Shown: positions 6,652-7,034 of the stretch, piece by piece
Position numbering within the stretch: the first letter of the stretch is position 1
Layout: every line of letters starts with the position of its first letter
Assembly (NCBI GenBank): GCA_018055865.1
Contig: JAGPGR010000096.1
Location: forward strand, 1-7,034
Length of the DNA stretch: 7,034 bases
Source of the DNA: Paludibacteraceae bacterium
GTDB lineage: Bacteria > Bacteroidota > Bacteroidia > Bacteroidales > Paludibacteraceae
Direction of reading: 5' to 3'
Notes under the pieces: generated by a model
What the model was told of the DNA's origin: nothing
Seen by the model: the letters and a program-made list of their open reading frames with translations, nothing else
The model's database searches: none
Translations under genes and position numbers: made by a program

Positions 6652-7034
6652 ATGAAAAAACTAAATAGAATAATATTAATTGGAACTTCTTTTCTGGTTC
6701 TGTTATTGAACGGATGCAATCAGTTTGAAGATATTAATACTAATCCGGATGCTACAACAACAGTAAGTGCATCATTGCTTTGTACAAATGTTGTTCTGAG
6801 AACTAGTAGATTTGGCAGTGAAGCTAAAAGTTACATCAGTGATAATGCATTACCCAAATATGTGGGTTATGCCAACGAAGGGCAAATGGATGCTCAATAC
6901 AATAAGATTGGAGGCAGTAGTTTTGGGGGTATGACCATTTTACCTAATATTGAGCAAATGGTGGAAGCTGCAAAAGGAGGGGTGCTGGAAGATTCATACA
7001 GAGGTGTTGCTAAATTTGCCCGTGCCTATATGTT
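6652..7034 (+). CDS. SusD/RagB-family nutrient-binding outer-membrane lipoprotein (SusD-like_2 type), 3' end beyond window
   Basis: The first 127 residues are visible and the frame is still open at the window end. The N-terminus MKKLNRIILIGTSFLVLLLN is a lipoprotein signal peptide with the lipobox L19-N-G-C22; lipidation at C22 and acidic residues shortly after it (E26, D27) fit surface-exposed Bacteroidota lipoproteins. The mature start, C-N-Q-F-E-D-I-N-T-N-P-D, is the pattern I associate with the SusD-like_2 branch (FE..NTNP) rather than the classical SusD/RagB families, and the later YRGVAKFARAYM fits one of the TPR-like helices near the start of SusD folds. The protein would cap the SusC barrel as a lid and bind the substrate outside the cell. 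It starts 65 bp after the susC stop with no clear terminator between, so the two are probably co-transcribed. Full family members have about 450-550 residues, so roughly a quarter is seen here. Confidence 0.9.
   Translation, partial: MKKLNRIILIGTSFLVLLLNGCNQFEDINTNPDATTTVSASLLCTNVVLRTSRFGSEAKSYISDNALPKYVGYANEGQMDAQYNKIGGSSFGGMTILPNIEQMVEAAKGGVLEDSYRGVAKFARAYM

Overview
The window looks like part of a Bacteroidota chromosome, most likely order Bacteroidales. It has no Shine-Dalgarno sequences, its leaders are A/T-rich, it contains TAnnTTTG-type -7 promoter elements, and its gene content (ECF sigma factor, FecR anti-sigma, SusC/RagA porin, SusD/RagB lipoprotein) is typical of that phylum. Genus cannot be decided from the sequence alone.

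Layout. Bases 1-596 hold, on the minus strand, the N-terminal part of a secreted glycoside hydrolase family 43 enzyme. Its frame is broken by one in-frame TAA (81-83), after which clearly GH43-like coding sequence continues in the same frame to the window edge. Bases 597-1352 are an A/T-rich divergent intergenic region with candidate promoters at both ends and no convincing gene. Bases 1353-1898 encode an ECF sigma factor, 2017-3048 a FecR-type membrane anti-sigma factor, 3209-6586 a 1125-residue SusC-type TonB-dependent transporter with an extra N-terminal STN signalling domain, and 6652 to the window end the start of a SusD-like lipoprotein.

How they fit together. By analogy with Fec-type cell-surface signalling and known ECF/FecR-controlled Sus loci, substrate binding by the SusC/SusD pair would be passed through the periplasmic STN domain of SusC to the periplasmic C-terminal domain of FecR. 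FecR would then release or activate the cytoplasmic sigma factor, which raises transcription of susC-susD. The substrate cannot be read from this window. The GH43 neighbour hints at arabinose- or xylose-containing glycans, but it is divergent, possibly inactivated and may belong to another locus.

Most interesting signal. Two ungapped 36-bp blocks, one just upstream of fecR (1962-1997) and one just upstream of susC (3138-3173), match at 27 of 36 positions, with uninterrupted cores TAGTGGA, TCACT and CTGTATACT. They sit 19 and 35 bp before the respective start codons. A good intrinsic terminator (3070-3104) lies between fecR and the second block. Together this suggests that the blocks are the promoters read by the locus's own ECF sigma factor, with fecR and susCD as separate co-regulated units.
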